Positions 1-6,758 of a DNA stretch of 64,000 nt are shown here, piece after piece; positions within the stretch are counted from its first letter, which is position 1; the number at the start of each line of letters is the position of its first letter. The notes beneath the pieces are model-generated. The model was not told where the DNA came from. It saw only the letters and a list, made by a program, of their open reading frames with translations, and made no database searches. This DNA comes from an uncultured Pseudoflavonifractor sp. (lineage in GTDB: Bacteria > Bacillota > Clostridia > Oscillospirales > Oscillospiraceae): NCBI RefSeq assembly GCF_944387805.1, contig NZ_CALXGI010000002.1, forward strand, positions 1-64,000, written 5' to 3'. Position numbers and translations under genes: made by a program.

Positions 1-3
1 GTA

Positions 4-255
4 ATGGGTGAAAAAATTTATGTAGTTGGTGTGCAGCATATGGAGTTTAAGGGCCAGGACGGTCAGCCTGTCACCGGCGTGAAAATCTTCTATACGCAGC
101 AGGTGACTCGGCGTGGCCTCACTGGTGACATTGCCGGTAACTTCTTCGTGTCTCGTGCCTATTGGGATGGTCTGGTTTACCATCCTGAGGTCGGCGCTGA
201 GTGCCTTGTCTACTTCAACCGCTATGGCAAGGTCTCCAGCTTCGCGGCGGCGTGA
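4..255 (+). CDS. Putative pV-like ssDNA-binding protein of inovirus
   Basis: This 83-residue soluble protein opens with a beta-strand pattern (KIYVVGVQHMEF) and ends with NRYGKVSSF. In my knowledge that layout is typical of the small ssDNA-binding/replication-accessory proteins placed just before the replication initiator in Firmicute inoviruses. In filamentous phages such a protein coats the single strand before packaging. It has no signal peptide or membrane segment. Its stop codon overlaps the GTG of the next gene, so the two are probably translationally coupled. Gene position supports the call as much as sequence does, and the family assignment is not secure. Confidence 0.6.
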   Translation: MGEKIYVVGVQHMEFKGQDGQPVTGVKIFYTQQVTRRGLTGDIAGNFFVSRAYWDGLVYHPEVGAECLVYFNRYGKVSSFAAA

Positions 256-539
256 CATCCTCGTCTGACGCTCTCCTCGCCTCCCTGGCCGCTCTTCTGG
301 CCGGGGTAGGTGAGGGGATACCCCTAAATCTCAACGTGTCTCTTACGCCGTCTGAGCGTGTCCAGGCCTTGGAAAAGCAGGTGGCAGCGCTTACTTCTGA
401 CCTGGCCACGCTCCAGCGTGACTATAACCGTGTTGAGTACCTGTATTTTTGTGAGAGCAAGATAAATCAGCGTATACAGGACTACTGTGCTGAGAATGGT
501 TTCCGGCTCCCGCGCTCTCTCTACCGTGACCCTTCCTGA
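252..539 (+). CDS. Small inovirus protein with predicted coiled coil
   Basis: I place the start at GTG 252, which overlaps the previous stop (GTGA), giving 95 residues. The frame is open from 201, but that start would lie deep inside gene 1. The N-terminal third is Ala/Leu-rich. The middle (SERVQALEKQVAALTSDLATL) has a clear heptad pattern and is probably a coiled coil. The C-terminus is polar (RIQDYCAENG, RLPRSLYRD). There is no strong ribosome site, so coupling to the upstream gene is likely. Function is unknown; the position next to the ssDNA-binding protein and Rep suggests a role in replication or its regulation. Confidence 0.6.
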   Translation: MTSSSDALLASLAALLAGVGEGIPLNLNVSLTPSERVQALEKQVAALTSDLATLQRDYNRVEYLYFCESKINQRIQDYCAENGFRLPRSLYRDPS

Positions 540-590
540 CTGTCGTGATGATAGACAGGGTGCCTCTCTGGCTGCTGTGTGCGGTCTGGC

Positions 591-608
591 GATATCCTCC
601 GGGGTATC
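591..608 (+). other. Hairpin in the pre-rep intergenic region (candidate origin)
   Basis: The 121-base gap between 539 and 661 contains a 7-bp hairpin (591-597 with 602-608, one G-T pair) followed by a GACCCTTTAACGTT stretch. Inovirus origins usually sit in such gaps as stem-loops nicked by the HUH protein encoded next door. No nick site is identified, so this is only a candidate. Confidence 0.3.
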
Positions 609-660
609 GTCGTAGGGGCACTTGACCCTTTAACGTTTTCCGGGAAGGTGTTGAAATTAC

Positions 661-1620
661 ATGGCTTTTTATGAAGTCGCTCGTCCTGATTACCGTGTGA
701 AAGAATATCGGGATGGCTTGTACAAGCTTATCAAGTTCAAGAACTCCGACAGGACTATGGTAAGTCTCCGGGACCATAGGGAAGATACCCATCATGACAA
801 GAAGCTTGAGGCGGCGTACTCTCGTGCCCGGTCTGTGATTATGCAGCTTGCTCTTTGTAATAAGTGGGATTACTTCTTTACTGCTACGCAGGACGATGCT
901 AAGCGTGACCGGTACGACTTGTTCTCTTTTTGTAACAGTATTTCCCAGTTTGTGCGGGATATGCGTAAAAAGTACAATTCCAAGATTCAGTATCTCTTTA
1001 TTCCTGAGCCTCATAGGAATGGGGCTTGGCACATTCATGGTTTTCTCTCCGGCCTTCCTGCTGAGGCTACCGCCGCTTTCATCCCTGGTATTCATCCTAA
1101 GAAGTTGGTGGATTCCGGTTATATCAACTGGCCGGACTATCAGAAGAAGTTCGGCTTCTGTTCTCTAGGGGAGATAAAAGATGAAGTCGCATGCGCTAAC
1201 TACATGGCGGAGTACGTTTCTAAGGATTTGTGTGATAGTGCCGCTCATACTCCTGGCGCTCATATGTATTATTGCTCTCGTGCCCTTCGGCGCGCTGTGG
1301 ATTTTGGTGACCTTTATGGTTCCTACCCTGATTTAGACAAGTACCTGACGCACAAAGGCGATTTCTGTTCCTGTGGTTGGGTGCGTGATAAGTCTTGGGG
1401 TGATTGGCTCTCGTATCCCATTGACTTGCCTACGGCTGATTTCTTTGACGGCGTGGTTGCCGTCCCGGTCGAGACCGTCTCTCCCTGTGAAGAGTGGGTG
1501 CAGATGGTCATGTTTGGATTTGATAGGGGGGTGGTAGAGGATGTTGAAGCGAATAACCAGTGTTGCGGTGGTCCTTGCCCTCCTGGCGGGCCTGCTGACT
1601 GTCCCGGCCTCGGCGGCTGA
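661..1620 (+). CDS. Inovirus rolling-circle replication initiator (HUH endonuclease)
   Basis: This 319-residue protein carries HUH-endonuclease motifs: His-Ile-His at residues 124-126 (the metal-binding HUH motif) and, after ANYMAEYVSK, tyrosines 181 and 185 with Lys188. Tyr185-x-x-Lys188 resembles the usual catalytic arrangement, and Tyr181 four residues earlier would suit a two-tyrosine enzyme. The protein should nick the phage origin and start rolling-circle synthesis. The last 27 codons overlap the next gene's signal peptide in another frame, so the Gly/Pro/Cys-rich tail is shaped by the overlap and is probably not functional. The ribosome site is GGGAAGGTG before 661. The call as an initiator is firm; the subfamily is not assigned. 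Confidence 0.85.
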   Translation: MAFYEVARPDYRVKEYRDGLYKLIKFKNSDRTMVSLRDHREDTHHDKKLEAAYSRARSVIMQLALCNKWDYFFTATQDDAKRDRYDLFSFCNSISQFVRDMRKKYNSKIQYLFIPEPHRNGAWHIHGFLSGLPAEATAAFIPGIHPKKLVDSGYINWPDYQKKFGFCSLGEIKDEVACANYMAEYVSKDLCDSAAHTPGAHMYYCSRALRRAVDFGDLYGSYPDLDKYLTHKGDFCSCGWVRDKSWGDWLSYPIDLPTADFFDGVVAVPVETVSPCEEWVQMVMFGFDRGVVEDVEANNQCCGGPCPPGGPADCPGLGG

Positions 1621-2935
1621 GGATTCTTCTGGTACGTTTACCGTATCTTATTCTAGTTTTATTATTCCTGGCTCTTCTTCTCCCAGTCCTTCCGCAGGCT
1701 ATACTTTTTCTGCTAAACTTCCTGTTTCTGGAGTTAGTTTTTCTGCTGATTTCGGTAATAGTATTTCTTCTGGCCAGTATTCCGGTACTTTGAGGCTTGG
1801 CGAATTTTCTTTTTCTCCTTCTGAATTGTCTGGCTCTATTTCTTGCTATGTTTCTGTGCAGATTCGTGGGTTGTCTGCTTCTGTTGGTGATTTGGGGCCT
1901 GTTTCTTATTCTTTTAGTTCTTATGCACCTCGTTCTGTCCAAGCTTACTATGTTAACTCTGATGGTCAGACTGGTGTAGGGGAAGCTTCTTTTGATTCTT
2001 TTTCTGCTGGTTTATCTACAGGTTATTCTTTTAAGTTTTCTACTATTGCTGATGCTTTGACGCCTATCTCTTCTATTCGTCTTGTTCCAGATGACTTTTT
2101 TTCTTATTATTTGAATATAAGCCGTACTTATGGCACTGTTTGTATTCCTTCAGCTCAGGTTTATATCAGCTCTGCTCGTTTGATTGCTACGGCCTCTTCC
2201 GCTGATACTGAGGCTTTGGAAAGTATAGCTGATTCCATTACTCAGCAGAATGAGATAATGCAGGCCTTTTATGGTGACATTATCGCCATTCTTCAGGCTA
2301 TGGACACTAAGCTCGGTGGTCTGGAGGCGGCGGCTGATGTAATGAACGGGTATCTTTCTCAGGTTGTCAGCTCTCTGGGAAGTCTTAATAGCACGGCTTC
2401 CAATATTTATACTCTCCTGGGTACATACCTGCATTATCTGGAGTCCATTGCCCAGACTGCGGAAGATATTAAGTCGGAACTCGCTTCTTTCCACGCTGAT
2501 TTTCTGACCTATATTCAGCTTCTTATCTCCACGGTTTCTTCTGAGAGTGACGATATCCAGGCTAAGATGGAGGAGATATACAACCTGCTGATTGCCTATC
2601 TGAATACTGTTTTTGGCTCCGCCGTTACAGACGATGTTACAGACGGTATCTCTGGTGCGGATAATCAGCTGGACGCCATAGAGGGGATAGAGAGCAATTA
2701 TACCGGTTCTCTCTCTGATAAGTGGCAGAGTATCGGCATATCGGATTTCACCATCGCCCCCGGTCTGCTCTCCGGTGTCGCCTGGGTGTCCTCCTGGTGG
2801 ACAAACCTGTTTGAGGCCACTGGTGATTTTAAGGTGATTCTTACCCTGGGCCTCTTTTTCGGTGTGTGCGGCCTGCTCATCGGCATGATATCACGGGCTT
2901 CCCGCCGTGCTGGTGGAGGTGATGGAGATGCTTGA
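1541..2935 (+). CDS. Secreted, membrane-anchored phage protein (candidate adsorption protein, pIII-like)
   Basis: This 464-residue protein has a classical signal peptide (RITSVAVVLALLAGLLTVPASAA) at residues 4-26. Next comes a Ser/Tyr/Phe-rich, low-complexity region of about 200 residues. A long helical region with coiled-coil character follows (about 220-370), then a C-terminal transmembrane segment (ILTLGLFFGVCGLLIGMI) and a short basic tail. This is the layout of the inovirus minor coat/adsorption protein, which holds on to the host membrane until release and binds the receptor at infection. Its start overlaps rep by 80 bases. The first 700 bases are T-rich with TCT/TTT codons, unlike its neighbours. 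The function rests on layout and position, not on a recognised domain. Confidence 0.75.
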   Translation: MLKRITSVAVVLALLAGLLTVPASAAEDSSGTFTVSYSSFIIPGSSSPSPSAGYTFSAKLPVSGVSFSADFGNSISSGQYSGTLRLGEFSFSPSELSGSISCYVSVQIRGLSASVGDLGPVSYSFSSYAPRSVQAYYVNSDGQTGVGEASFDSFSAGLSTGYSFKFSTIADALTPISSIRLVPDDFFSYYLNISRTYGTVCIPSAQVYISSARLIATASSADTEALESIADSITQQNEIMQAFYGDIIAILQAMDTKLGGLEAAADVMNGYLSQVVSSLGSLNSTASNIYTLLGTYLHYLESIAQTAEDIKSELASFHADFLTYIQLLISTVSSESDDIQAKMEEIYNLLIAYLNTVFGSAVTDDVTDGISGADNQLDAIEGIESNYTGSLSDKWQSIGISDFTIAPGLLSGVAWVSSWWTNLFEATGDFKVILTLGLFFGVCGLLIGMISRASRRAGGGDGDA

Positions 2936-3140
2936 ATTCTTTCAGATGGTCGGTGACGCCATTTCCACGGTGTTTGCTTGGATAGGGAATATCTTCTCCG
3001 GCCTGCTGTCTATCTTTAGCCTCTTTGGTTCTGTGATGTCCTTCAACGCTGTTGTAATCGGCTGGCTTCCGCCTGCTATCTTCGCCTTTGCCACGCTGGG
3101 CGTTGGGATTGCCATTGTCCTTTTTATCATTGGGAGGTAA
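2928..3140 (+). CDS. Small phage membrane protein (two hydrophobic segments)
   Basis: GGAGG at 2915-2919 lies 8 bases before ATG 2928, so I take that start, giving 70 residues; the frame is open further upstream to 2907. It overlaps the previous gene by 8 bases. It has two hydrophobic stretches (FFQMVGDAISTVFAWIGNIF and AIFAFATLGVGIAIVLFII) and ends with GR. It lies after the pIII-like gene, where the pVI-type minor coat protein sits in Ff phages. That analogy is positional only. Confidence 0.7.
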   Translation: MLEFFQMVGDAISTVFAWIGNIFSGLLSIFSLFGSVMSFNAVVIGWLPPAIFAFATLGVGIAIVLFIIGR

Positions 3141-3143
3141 GTC

Positions 3144-3299
3144 ATGACGGATTTCCTGAATTGGGCGGTTGCCCTCCTGGCTACTTTCTTCGAATGGCTC
3201 GGTTCTATGCAGCTTGTGGAAGGTGTGTCGCTGCTGGCTTTCTTCGCCGGCGTCTTTGTCCTCGGTGCTGTGATCCGGTTTTACCTGTATAAGGGGTGA
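3144..3299 (+). CDS. Very small phage membrane protein (51 aa)
   Basis: ATG 3144 follows GGGAGG (3131-3136) at good spacing. The 51-residue product is almost wholly hydrophobic (FLNWAVALLATFFEWL and LLAFFAGVFVLGAVI), ending in RFYLYKG. It is three bases downstream of the previous gene, and its TGA overlaps the next GTG. It could be a minor virion protein or an assembly factor; no family is recognised. Confidence 0.7.
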   Translation: MTDFLNWAVALLATFFEWLGSMQLVEGVSLLAFFAGVFVLGAVIRFYLYKG

Positions 3300-3796
3300 T
3301 ATCTTTGTTTCGCCGTCTCTTTCGGATTGTGCCTGCTCTTTTTGCTGTTGGCGTTCTCTTTCTTTTACCTGCTGCCGCTTATGAAGATTTGCCGCCTTCC
3401 AACCCTCCTTTTTATGGTGGGGTCTATATTACTGGCGTTACTCGTGAGCTTGGCAGCGTTACGGTATATGTTCCAGTCAATTACCAGTCTGGGTATCTGG
3501 GCTTGACCTCTTCGGGGAACCTGTTCAACACTTCCAGTAGCTCTATTTCCGGCGTTCTGTATCAGGGGAGTACAGAGTATCAATTCCGGCTCTCTTCCTG
3601 GTCTGAGCCGCAGTACCGTCTTGAAAGCGATTGGGGGTCCTCTTATGAGGATTTGACTTTTACCAGCATTACTGCTTCTAATGCTGAGATATCTGATTCC
3701 TTCCCGCCTCTCGTCTCCGCTGATTCTGTGCTTTCCCTGGTTCCTCTCATTTTCCTAGGGGGTATTCTTTTATGTCTGTTTATGAAGCGATTCTAG
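3296..3796 (+). CDS. Secreted phage protein with C-terminal membrane anchor
   Basis: This 166-residue frame starts at GTG 3296, overlapping the previous stop. TTG 3305 is an alternative start with better spacing from AAGGGG. The N-terminus is a signal peptide (RRLFRIVPALFAVGVLFLLPAAAYED), the middle is Ser/Tyr-rich and probably beta, and the C-terminus is a transmembrane segment (LVPLIFLGGILLCLFMKRF). This resembles a shorter version of the 1541-2935 product, so both may form one tip or adsorption complex. No domain is recognised. Confidence 0.7.
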   Translation: MISLFRRLFRIVPALFAVGVLFLLPAAAYEDLPPSNPPFYGGVYITGVTRELGSVTVYVPVNYQSGYLGLTSSGNLFNTSSSSISGVLYQGSTEYQFRLSSWSEPQYRLESDWGSSYEDLTFTSITASNAEISDSFPPLVSADSVLSLVPLIFLGGILLCLFMKRF

Positions 3797-3927
3797 AATT
3801 AATCGGCCCTGTCCCTGCCGGTTATGAGCCTATCGCCTGGATATTCGCCGGGCTTGTCCTGCTGTATTTGCTCTGCTCCGTGTTCTCCATTATTGCGTCC
3901 GTTGTCAACTGGATAGCTGGTAAATAG
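3772..3927 (+). CDS. Very small phage membrane protein (51 aa)
   Basis: AGGGGG at about 3757-3763 lies 8-9 bases before ATG 3772, which is inside the end of the previous gene (25-base overlap). The 51-residue product has a polar N-terminus (SVYEAILELIGPVPAGYE) and one long hydrophobic helix (IAWIFAGLVLLYLLCSVFSIIASVV), ending in NWIAGK. It could be a minor capsid or assembly protein. No homologous family is recognised. Confidence 0.65.
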   Translation: MSVYEAILELIGPVPAGYEPIAWIFAGLVLLYLLCSVFSIIASVVNWIAGK

Positions 3928-3940
3928 GGGAGGGGAGAGC

Positions 3941-4099
3941 ATGGCGGATTTCTTTTCCTCTCTTTCTCTGATAGGCGATTCAATCTTTCAGTTTCTCACC
4001 AGGATATTTAATCTCTATACCGGTTCTGTCGTCCTGGTCTGCGTCCTGGGTCTCTGGGTGCTCAGAAAAATTGTCCGTCTTATCAGGGCTATAACTTGA
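3941..4099 (+). CDS. Very small phage membrane protein (52 aa)
   Basis: A GGGGAGGGGAG ribosome site precedes ATG 3941. The 52-residue product has an amphipathic N-terminal half (DFFSSLSLIGDSIFQFLTRIF), a membrane segment (GSVVLVCVLGLWVL) and a basic tail (RKIVRLIRAIT). The basic C-terminus after a membrane helix is the layout of filamentous-phage capsid subunits, whose basic end faces the DNA. It is therefore a candidate minor coat protein. Confidence 0.65.
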   Translation: MADFFSSLSLIGDSIFQFLTRIFNLYTGSVVLVCVLGLWVLRKIVRLIRAIT

Positions 4100-4176
4100 T
4101 AGCTTCAGGCATAGCGCTGTGCCTGTGCTATATAGATGTTTCCATGTTTTTGATTTTGTGAAATGAGGTGTTTTGT

Positions 4177-4344
4177 TTGACTGCGCTTCTGACGTCTCTC
4201 GGCGAGGTTGCCACTGAGGTTATCGACTATGTGGGTACTATCTGTACTACCATCGTCGGTCAGCCCCTGCTGCTCCTGACTGTCGGTTTCCTGTTCATCG
4301 GCGGCTGTATCGGTATCTTCGGCCGTCTGCTCTCTCGTGGTTGA
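4177..4344 (+). CDS. Candidate major coat protein, copy 1
   Basis: The start is TTG 4177, six bases after GAGGTG, giving 55 residues. The N-terminal half is amphipathic helix (ALLTSLGEVATEVIDYVG). Then comes a membrane helix ending in a Gly-rich FLFIGGCIGIFGRLLSRG. The last 37 residues differ from copy 2 at only four or five positions, while the N-terminus differs more. There is no signal peptide, as in Pf3-type coats. Position just upstream of a strong terminator, as for gene VIII in Ff phages, supports the coat call. The TTG start may lower its expression relative to copy 2. Confidence 0.75.
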   Translation: MTALLTSLGEVATEVIDYVGTICTTIVGQPLLLLTVGFLFIGGCIGIFGRLLSRG

Positions 4345-4360
4345 ATTGGAGGTGTAAAGT

Positions 4361-4552
4361 ATGGAGGCCGAGACTCCTACCGCTATGGCTGCATTGCTTG
4401 CTGACCTCGGCACGGTCGCTACCAACGTGATTACCCAGGTGGGTACTATCTGTCAGACCATCGTTGATGAGCCCTTGCTTCTCCTGACGGTTGGTTTCCT
4501 GTTCATCGGCGGCTGTATCGGCATTTTTGGCCGTCTGCTTTCTCGCGGTTGA
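4361..4552 (+). CDS. Candidate major coat protein, copy 2
   Basis: This 63-residue protein starts at ATG 4361 behind a full GGAGGTG site. Its C-terminal half (GTICQTIV then LLLLTVGFLFIGGC and IFGRLLSRG) is almost identical to copy 1. Its N-terminus is eight residues longer (MEAETPTAMAALLADLG). The acidic-amphipathic N-terminus, central hydrophobic helix and basic end match filamentous coat subunits. The gap to copy 1 is 16 bases and a strong terminator follows, so the pair should be transcribed together. The better start and ribosome site suggest this is the major version. Confidence 0.78.
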   Translation: MEAETPTAMAALLADLGTVATNVITQVGTICQTIVDEPLLLLTVGFLFIGGCIGIFGRLLSRG

Positions 4553-4554
4553 TA

Positions 4555-4601
4555 ACAATGCCCGGCCCTACGCTTTAGCAGGGCCGGGCATTGTCCTTTT
4601 T
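4555..4601 (+). terminator. Strong rho-independent terminator after coat genes
   Basis: A perfect 15-bp GC-rich stem (4555-4569 with 4580-4594) with a 10-base loop is followed by CCTTTTT. It directly follows the coat genes, where inoviruses place a central terminator to keep coat transcription high and the assembly genes low. Confidence 0.92.
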
Positions 4602-4615
4602 GGAGGTGTTTTCCT

Positions 4616-4756
4616 TTGGCTGAGTTTATGCGTTCCTGTCTGGATTTGTGTTTCATGCTCTTTTCCCGTACTGATAACCTGATTGTTTTCATCCCTACTG
4701 TTTGTATCTTTTTCTGTTTTTGCCTGGCACTTGTGAAGAGGTTAATGAATAGATGA
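4616..4756 (+). CDS. Very small phage membrane protein (46 aa)
   Basis: GGAGGTG at 4602-4608 is seven bases before TTG 4616, so I choose the TTG, the same start type as coat copy 1. The 46-residue product has a polar start (AEFMRSCLDLCFML), one membrane helix (NLIVFIPTVCIFFCFCLALV) and a basic end (KRLMNR). Its TGA overlaps the ATG of the ATPase gene (ATGA), which implies coupling. It lies after the coat terminator and may be an assembly partner of the ATPase. Confidence 0.65.
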   Translation: MAEFMRSCLDLCFMLFSRTDNLIVFIPTVCIFFCFCLALVKRLMNR

Positions 4757-5505
4757 TTGTTTTTGCTGTTTTTGTATTTTTCGTTTTTCCTGCCTGTTTC
4801 GTTCTTTATCATCAGCTTACCAAGAAGTATCTCAACCCCTATAAGCTCATCTTTGTTTTTGGCAAAAAGGGAAGTGGCAAATCAACCCTGCTTACCAAAT
4901 ATGCTCTTGAGTATCAATCCCGTGGATATACCGTTTATTCTACTGAGGATTTCCCTGGATGCTATAAAATCCATTATGAGGATATAGGTGTCTATCAGTT
5001 TCCGCCCAAGTCCTGTATCATTATTGATGAAGCTGGAATGATTTGGGACAATCGTGGTTTTAAGACTTTTCCGGCTCATGTTCGAGACTATTTCAAGCTC
5101 CAGCGGCATTATAAACATGTGGTCATCCTGGCAAGTCAGACTTTTGATGTGGACAAGAAAATTCGTGACTTGGCTGATGAGATGTATCTTGTAACAAAGA
5201 AGCTCCGGGTATTCAGCTATGCTAAGAAAATCCTTCGGAAAACTGTGCTGCTCAAGTCTCAGGCCGCGCAGGGTGGAGAATCCCGCATAGCTGAGGATTT
5301 GGAGTTTGACAGCCTGCTGCTGTTTTGGGCTGGTTCCCGGAAGCTGACTTACATACCCAAGTATGCCAAGTTTTTTGATTCGTTCGTGGCGCCGGAGCTG
5401 AAGGAAAAAGAGTTCGAACAGGTGCCGTTGAAATGTCCTGTGCGACGTGGTAAACTATCCTGGATAAATCGCCTTTTGTTGAGTTGGCGTCAAAAGAGGA
5501 GGTAG
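4753..5505 (+). CDS. Zot/pI-type inovirus assembly ATPase
   Basis: This 250-residue protein has Walker A GKKGSGKST at residues 37-45 and Walker B IIIDEAG at about 89-95, then SQTFDVDKKIRDLAD typical of the zonular-occludens-toxin/pI family. That ATPase drives extrusion of the virion at the membrane. One membrane segment lies at the very N-terminus (residues 2-22), before the ATPase domain. In Ff pI and CTXphi Zot the membrane segment follows it, so topology may differ. The tail is basic (RRGKLSWINRLLLSWRQKRR). Coupled by ATGA to the 46-residue gene, it is the last phage gene before the dif-like site. Confidence 0.88.
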   Translation: MIVFAVFVFFVFPACFVLYHQLTKKYLNPYKLIFVFGKKGSGKSTLLTKYALEYQSRGYTVYSTEDFPGCYKIHYEDIGVYQFPPKSCIIIDEAGMIWDNRGFKTFPAHVRDYFKLQRHYKHVVILASQTFDVDKKIRDLADEMYLVTKKLRVFSYAKKILRKTVLLKSQAAQGGESRIAEDLEFDSLLLFWAGSRKLTYIPKYAKFFDSFVAPELKEKEFEQVPLKCPVRRGKLSWINRLLLSWRQKRR

Positions 5506-5542
5506 GAGACGGCTGGAAGCCTTGCGGCTCAGTATAAATCCT

Positions 5543-5570
5543 ACTCAACAAAATAAAAATTTTGTTGAGT
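5543..5570 (+). other. dif-like 28-bp palindrome, presumed Xer attachment site
   Basis: Two perfect inverted 11-bp arms (ACTCAACAAAA and TTTTGTTGAGT) flank a 6-base spacer TAAAAA, the 11-6-11 layout of dif. The right arm agrees with the XerD-arm consensus TTATGTTAACT, as I recall it, at eight of eleven positions. It lies between the last phage gene and a Xer-type recombinase gene. A second copy of the right arm lies at 5474-5484 inside the ATPase gene. It could also act as a terminator hairpin, although no T-run follows. Confidence 0.6.
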
Positions 5571-5663
5571 TGAGGGGAGGGGGTTCTCTGCCGAAGTCTT
5601 GATTTCAGGCTTTGGACCACTCTCTGGCTGGCCAAGCGGCTCGCCGTCGTTTCCGAAACTATT

Positions 5664-6692
5664 ATGGATTATCGCACTGAAGCACCCGCAATTATTCGTG
5701 ACTTTCTATCCTACCACGAGACCATTCAAGGACACTCACGCAAGACTGTGGATGAATATTTTCTGGACTTGCGGAATTTTTTCCGCTACATTAAAGTTGA
5801 ACGCGGCTACGTACCGCGCAGTACAGATTTAGAACAAATCTCAATTGACGATCTGGATCTTGATTTGGTCCGCTCTGTCAAGCTCAGCGACGTTTATTCC
5901 TATATGAACTACCTCAGCCGTGACCGGGCCAAACATGCTAACAGCCCGGATACCGGCTACGGGCTCACTCCGGCCGCTCGGGCCCGAAAAATCGCTGCTA
6001 TTCGTTCGTTCTATAAATATATCACCAGCAAGGCCAAACTAATGGATGAAAATCCCATGCAGGACTTGGATTCTCCCAGGCTGAAAAAGGCGTTGCCTCA
6101 TTATCTCAGTTTAGATGAAAGTATTCAACTTTTAGAATCGGTCGATGGAGAAAACAAGGAGCGGGACTACTGTATTCTGACGATTTTTCTTAACTGTGGG
6201 CTCCGGATTTCCGAACTGGTTGGCCTAAATCTGACAGATATTAGAAACGATCAGCTCAGAGTATTAGGTAAGGGCAACAAGGAACGAATTCTGTTCCTCA
6301 ATGATGCCTGCCGGCAGGCGATTGACGACTGGCTGGATGTCCGTGGTACACAGGGCATCATTGACAAAAATGCCCTCTTTATCACCAGGCGTCACACCCG
6401 CATGACAACAGATGCAGTCCACTATATGATAAAAAAACGCCTGACTGCCGCCGGACTGGATGCCAGCATGTACTCCGCCCACAAACTCCGTCACACAGCT
6501 GCTACACTGATGCTGCAGAACGGTGTTGATGTGCGCACATTACAGGAAGTTTTGGGGCATGATCACCTGAATACAACCCAGATCTATACCCATGTGGACA
6601 GCGATGACTTGCGTACTGCTGCGAAGGCCAATCCATTGGGGCGTGTCAGGCGAAAAAAGACCCCTCCTACTCCCCCGGCGGACAACAAATAA
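5664..6692 (+). CDS. Xer-type tyrosine recombinase
   Basis: This 342-residue protein has an N-terminal SAM-like DNA-binding domain (residues about 5-120) and a catalytic domain. The family residues are visible: Arg in CGLRISELVGL, Lys in GKGNKERIL, HKLRHTAATLML (His-x-x-Arg) and the C-terminal GHDHLNTTQIYTHV with the nucleophilic Tyr. XerC/D proteins resolve chromosome dimers at dif, and many inoviruses borrow them to integrate. Its length, its place beside a dif-like site and the housekeeping gene next door favour a host Xer rather than a phage integrase. It may be a single-recombinase system of the XerS or XerH kind, whose genes lie beside their dif. Confidence 0.85.
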   Translation: MDYRTEAPAIIRDFLSYHETIQGHSRKTVDEYFLDLRNFFRYIKVERGYVPRSTDLEQISIDDLDLDLVRSVKLSDVYSYMNYLSRDRAKHANSPDTGYGLTPAARARKIAAIRSFYKYITSKAKLMDENPMQDLDSPRLKKALPHYLSLDESIQLLESVDGENKERDYCILTIFLNCGLRISELVGLNLTDIRNDQLRVLGKGNKERILFLNDACRQAIDDWLDVRGTQGIIDKNALFITRRHTRMTTDAVHYMIKKRLTAAGLDASMYSAHKLRHTAATLMLQNGVDVRTLQEVLGHDHLNTTQIYTHVDSDDLRTAAKANPLGRVRRKKTPPTPPADNK

Positions 6693-6758
6693 TATAGTTT
6701 CATAGTGGATAGTAAAAAATGAGAGGACGGCCGTCAAAAAACTGCCGCCCTCCACCTG

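Larger units (their letters stand above)
1..5570 (+). mobile_element. Inovirus (filamentous phage) prophage, right part
   Basis: All genes from 4 to 5505 are on the + strand, tightly packed and often overlapping by 1-80 bases. They follow inovirus order: ssDNA-binding protein, HUH replication initiator, large secreted protein with a C-terminal anchor, many tiny membrane proteins, coat proteins with a terminator, then a Walker ATPase of the Zot/pI class. The left end lies outside the window. The right end is placed at the dif-like palindrome at 5543-5570, because the next gene is a chromosomal-type Xer recombinase. No phage-encoded integrase is seen in the visible part, which fits capture of host Xer. 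The exact attachment point is an inference. Confidence 0.85.

Noticed and set aside
661-1620. Gokushovirus (Microviridae) initiator
   Set aside because: There is no major capsid gene; the following genes are small membrane proteins and a Zot-type ATPase, which means inovirus.
4100-4176. Phage replication origin in the gap before the coat genes
   Set aside because: Only a 5-bp hairpin is seen, and it more likely belongs to a promoter or leader region.
5664-6692. Phage-encoded integrase of the inovirus
   Set aside because: It lies outside the dif-like site and has full XerC/D layout. A host gene is simpler, although an integrase cannot be fully excluded.
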